A DNA stretch of 64,000 nucleotides from Orobanche coerulescens (lineage: Eukaryota; Streptophyta; Magnoliopsida; Lamiales; Orobanchaceae), in assembly GCA_033398695.1 (NCBI GenBank), contig CM065803.1, forward strand, positions 96,584,001-96,648,000, given 5' to 3'. A program made the position numbers and the translations under genes. Under the pieces are notes generated by a model. The model was not told the origin of the DNA, did not search any database, and saw nothing but the letters and a program-made list of their open reading frames with translations. Every line of letters starts with the position of its first letter. The first letter of the stretch is position 1. This document shows, piece by piece, positions 61,313 to 64,000 of this stretch.

Positions 61313-61630
61313 ATGTAGCGCACGCTACAGGCTACTGGTAGCGTACGCTAAGATGGATTCATAGCGCACGCTACAGAGTGTCATTAGCGCACGCTACGCA
61401 TGGTCAATTTGATTGAGACGTGCGGTAGGTGAGATCTGGCCGGGGGACCCTTGTCGGATTGTGTCGAATGAATCTGGACGGCTTTCGGGAAAAGCCAAGT
61501 CAACGCCTTAGCGCACGCTACAGGTATATGCGTAGCGCACGCTAAGTGTCGAGTACAGTTTAGACTGTGAGCCGTTAGCGCACGCTACGACGAAAGGTCT
61601 AGCGCGCGCTAGCCATTTATTATAAATAGA
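61313..61630 (+). promoter_or_regulatory. G4 U3 palindrome array and TATA box
   Basis: About eight TAGCGCACGCTA-type palindromes between 61313 and 61613; the last (CTAGCGCGCGCTAG) is perfect and lies about seven bases before TATTATAAATAGAG at 61617-61630. A second cluster of six lies downstream at 62294-62490. Confidence 0.65.
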
Positions 61631-62293
61631 GACATCCTATTCGTGATTTGATTCTTCTCCTCCCATAACCCGAACTCTTACACTTAAAACATAACTCCCT
61701 TCATCCTAAACACTTCGTATCAACCTCCTAGTTCGAGATTGAAGATCGTATATCATTGGAGATTGGTGTTCAAGCCTTCGGTGTTGGATTGCTTCATTTT
61801 CCTCCGTGTTCTTCACTACTTTGAGGTAGGTGATTCTTCACCGATGATTAGTAATGTTCCTAAGGAAGTTTGAATTATGTTTGGATAGCTAGTATTTCGT
61901 TTATAATCGGTCATCACATGTTAGAAGGATACTTTTGACGTATCGGCACTATATATCGTATGAACCTTTGAACCATCTTATTATAAGGACTCCTAAGCAT
62001 GTTCAAATCGATTTATGATCAGTAATCGGATTTTACCCAGTTGCTACGTTGTACACGTTAGAATCATATGTTTTGGGACTTGGAATAATCGGAACTTAGA
62101 ATACTTCTTGAAGATCTTAGAAAAGATATGATGTTGAGTTGATTATCCGTATATTCGTACCTCATGATCTGGGAACTTCCACAAACCTTATTAGCATGAC
62201 ATGCCCGAGGATAACTTGTATTATCACGGTAGAATTCATGAGTTCTTCACCATTCAACCCAGTTTTCGGTTTGCAGTATTCTGCCATGCAGGA

Positions 62294-62490
62294 TTAGCGC
62301 ACGCTAACACGTGTGAGTTAACGTGCGCTATCGGGGTTCAGTTAACGCCCGAAACGTATGTAGCGTACGTTATGAGACCAGCCGAGTCAGACTGCCAGAC
62401 CGTGGCTAGCGCACGCTAGTCTTATACGATAGCGTACGCTAACAGTCCGTCTTAGCGCACGTTACGTAGAGTACGTAGCGCGCGCTAAGC
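62294..62490 (+). repeat. Second palindrome cluster in G4 LTR
   Basis: TTAGCGCACGCTAAC, TAACGTGCGCTATC, TAGCGTACGTTATG, CTAGCGCACGCTAG, TAGCGTACGCTAAC and TAGCGCGCGCTAAG, downstream of the TATA box and so probably within the transcript. Confidence 0.75.
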
Positions 62491-63506
62491 AGTCCAAGCA
62501 GATTGGTTATTTTGAGCTTTTCGGCCGTAGACTGAATTGTTAGGCCATCGTTTGACTTGAGATGATTTGTATATCGTTCCTTTTGTTAAGGTTCGAGCTT
62601 GTTACGTTGATCGAAGGAGGCGGCCTTCGAGTGTGTCGAGAACATTGAAGTGTTTCGTCCTTGCCATTTTCGAGGCAAGTATCATATGTCGAGTTTGATT
62701 TATCATGCTTATGGTTTCGTTCATATTGTTGAATATGAGATGTATTTCTGGAAATTCTCGTGATATTCGTTGTTGTTTGTTCGTATTGATGAACATATTG
62801 AAATGCATATGTGTATGCATAATTGATTGATTATGGTATAAATGATCCGAGGGGGTCATGAGGATCTATGCTGAGGGCGCTGGATCGAATGTCCACCATG
62901 CGTTGGTCCGACGGGATCATCATGGGGATCTATGCTGAGGGCGCTGGATCGCTGGACGGGTTTTCCACCATGCGTTGGTCCGACGGGATCATCAAGGGGA
63001 TCTATCCGAGGGCGCCTGATCTGGATTACCATGTATTGTGTTGATGGAATCGTGAGGATTCGCATCGTTGGATTCCGGTGGCGGAAATCCGTTTTGCATG
63101 TTTTATGATGCATTGATGAATTATTGTATGATGATACTTGTACTAGCATTGTTTTGCTAACCCCTTCGGGGGTGGACATTGTTTTGATGTTCAGGTAGCC
63201 GAGGAGCGGGGAGGCAACCACGCATCGACAGGACGATGAAATGGCTCAGTGATGTGGTTGATGTTATTATTTTTGTGATTTGTCTTCTTGGTTCGTTTAA
63301 TACTCGAGTATGTTTGTACTAATAAAGTCCTTTCGATATGGTTGTATAAGTTAACACATTTGATCGTTTGAATCAAATCTGTATTTGAATTCCAGTTGTT
63401 CGATTGGTTTATTTTTATACTTCTTTTAAAATTAGCCTTGTAAATCCTTATTTAAAGGGTTTACGGCGCTGTAATTATTCCGAATATCTCGGGGTGTTAC
63501 AGAATA

Positions 63507-63518
63507 TGGTATCAGAGC
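63507..63518 (+). other. G4 primer-binding site
   Basis: TGGTATCAGAGC, perfect tRNA-iMet-type site six bases after the LTR. Confidence 0.9.
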
Positions 63519-63744
63519 TAAGATTTATGGATATCTTGGCAGTCGGGTTAGTTGGGTCTGTTTACGTTATTGATTATTGGTCGTTCGTAACATCACTGCT
63601 GAGCCAGCATCGTCAATTGGACTGTGGTTGTAAGTTTCCTAAACTCGAATACTACTGTTTTATTTAATTCATGTCTTGTAAACATTGATGGATGTACTTT
63701 TAGAACGTTTGCCCTGGATATTGAGTATTTATGTTTACAGTATA

Positions 63745-64000
63745 TTGAGAGGAGGTCGTGGACGCGGATGCGGTCGTGGACGCGGACGTGGAAATGCGAG
63801 GCAAGAAGAGTCGGTATCTACTCCAGAGATAGCCGCTAGTCAAACGGATTCCCATTCCGGGGGACAGCAGGGATCGGCAAATAATAATGCAGACCCTAAC
63901 GTGCCGGGAGTGCTTCAGCAGGTGGTTGCCCAGATAAACCAGTTTGCTCAAGTTGTGGATCGCATGCAGACGGCGATGGGACAGCAGCATAACTTGGATA
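63745..64000 (+). pseudogene. gag: G4 gag N-terminus (start codon absent)
   Basis: A frame open to the window end encodes LRGGRGRGCGRGRGRGNARQ followed by a Gln/Asn-rich stretch and VAQINQFAQVVDRMQTAM, the usual Arg-Gly-rich N terminus of plant chromovirus gag. The first codon is TTG (63745-63747) where an ATG would be expected, so either the start mutated or translation begins elsewhere. The remainder of gag lies beyond the window. Confidence 0.7.

Larger units (their letters stand above)
61164..63501 (+). repeat. G4 5' LTR
   Basis: TGTAATACCCGAGATTTC to CGGGGTGTTACA, 2338 bp. Carries two palindrome clusters and a repeat module homologous to G3's. Confidence 0.85.
61164..64000 (+). mobile_element. 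G4: Ty3/gypsy element inserted in G3's LTR (continues past window)
   Basis: Complete 5' LTR (61164-63501), intact primer site, leader and gag N-terminus. The left target flank is TCTAT (61159-61163). Whether it carries pol is unknown. Confidence 0.88.

Noticed and set aside
1..64000. Host protein-coding gene, tRNA, rRNA or organellar insertion
   Set aside because: All recognisable coding sequence belongs to retrotransposons; no cloverleaf-like or rRNA-like sequence was noticed by eye. A tRNAscan and blastx search would be needed to exclude small cases.

Overview
The window is from a flowering plant, most likely a eudicot with a repeat-rich genome. I infer this from plant-type Ty3/gypsy chromovirus and Ty1/copia (including Sirevirus-like) LTR retrotransposons, tRNA-iMet-type primer sites (TGGTATCAGAGC) and LTRs of 1-3.6 kb. 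I see no host gene, tRNA, rRNA or CRISPR array. The whole 64 kb can be read as retrotransposons inserted into one another, typical of pericentromeric or intergenic heterochromatin. Labels used below (G = gypsy, C = copia, S = Sirevirus-like copia) are mine.

Layout. 1-8414: G1, a gag-only gypsy element whose 5' LTR starts before the window. 8415-9475: S0, a minus-strand Sirevirus-like pol fragment. 9476-35085: S1, a Sirevirus-like element with target-site duplication (TSD) GGAAG. It is split by C1 (13106-26410, minus strand, gag-only copia, TSD GAGTA), which is itself split by G2 (14017-22665, minus strand, gypsy without gag or pol, TSD GCATG). 35092 to about 38310: C2, a truncated copia element (LTR, leader, start of gag). 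About 38311-39690: S2, the 3' end of a minus-strand Sirevirus-like element. 39691 to about 51085: S3, a Sirevirus-like LTR plus start of gag, split by C3 (40524-50079, minus-strand copia with all pol domains, TSD GAAGC). 51091-52810: C4, a minus-strand copia integrase-RT fragment. 52811-61163: G3, a gypsy element with 3.5 kb LTRs and a 2.4 kb internal region without recognisable genes. Its 3' LTR is broken by G4 (61164 to the window end), which shows a full 5' LTR, a primer site and the first part of gag.

No element is intact. Autonomous functions survive only as broken genes in S1 (protease, integrase, RT, RNase H and a long third ORF), C3 and C4. G1, C1, G2 and G3 look non-autonomous: they keep LTRs, primer site and polypurine tract but lack pol, so they would have depended on proteins supplied by relatives. 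Several genes are interrupted by in-frame stops with few or no frameshifts, as expected from C-to-T loss at methylated cytosines.

The most unusual signal is a dense set of irregularly spaced short palindromes (TAACGTACGTTA / TAGCGYRCGCTA type). They lie just upstream of TATA-like boxes in the LTRs of both gypsy (G1, G3, G4) and copia (C1) elements, and inside G2. G2's own LTRs carry a different, GC-rich palindrome family at the same relative position.
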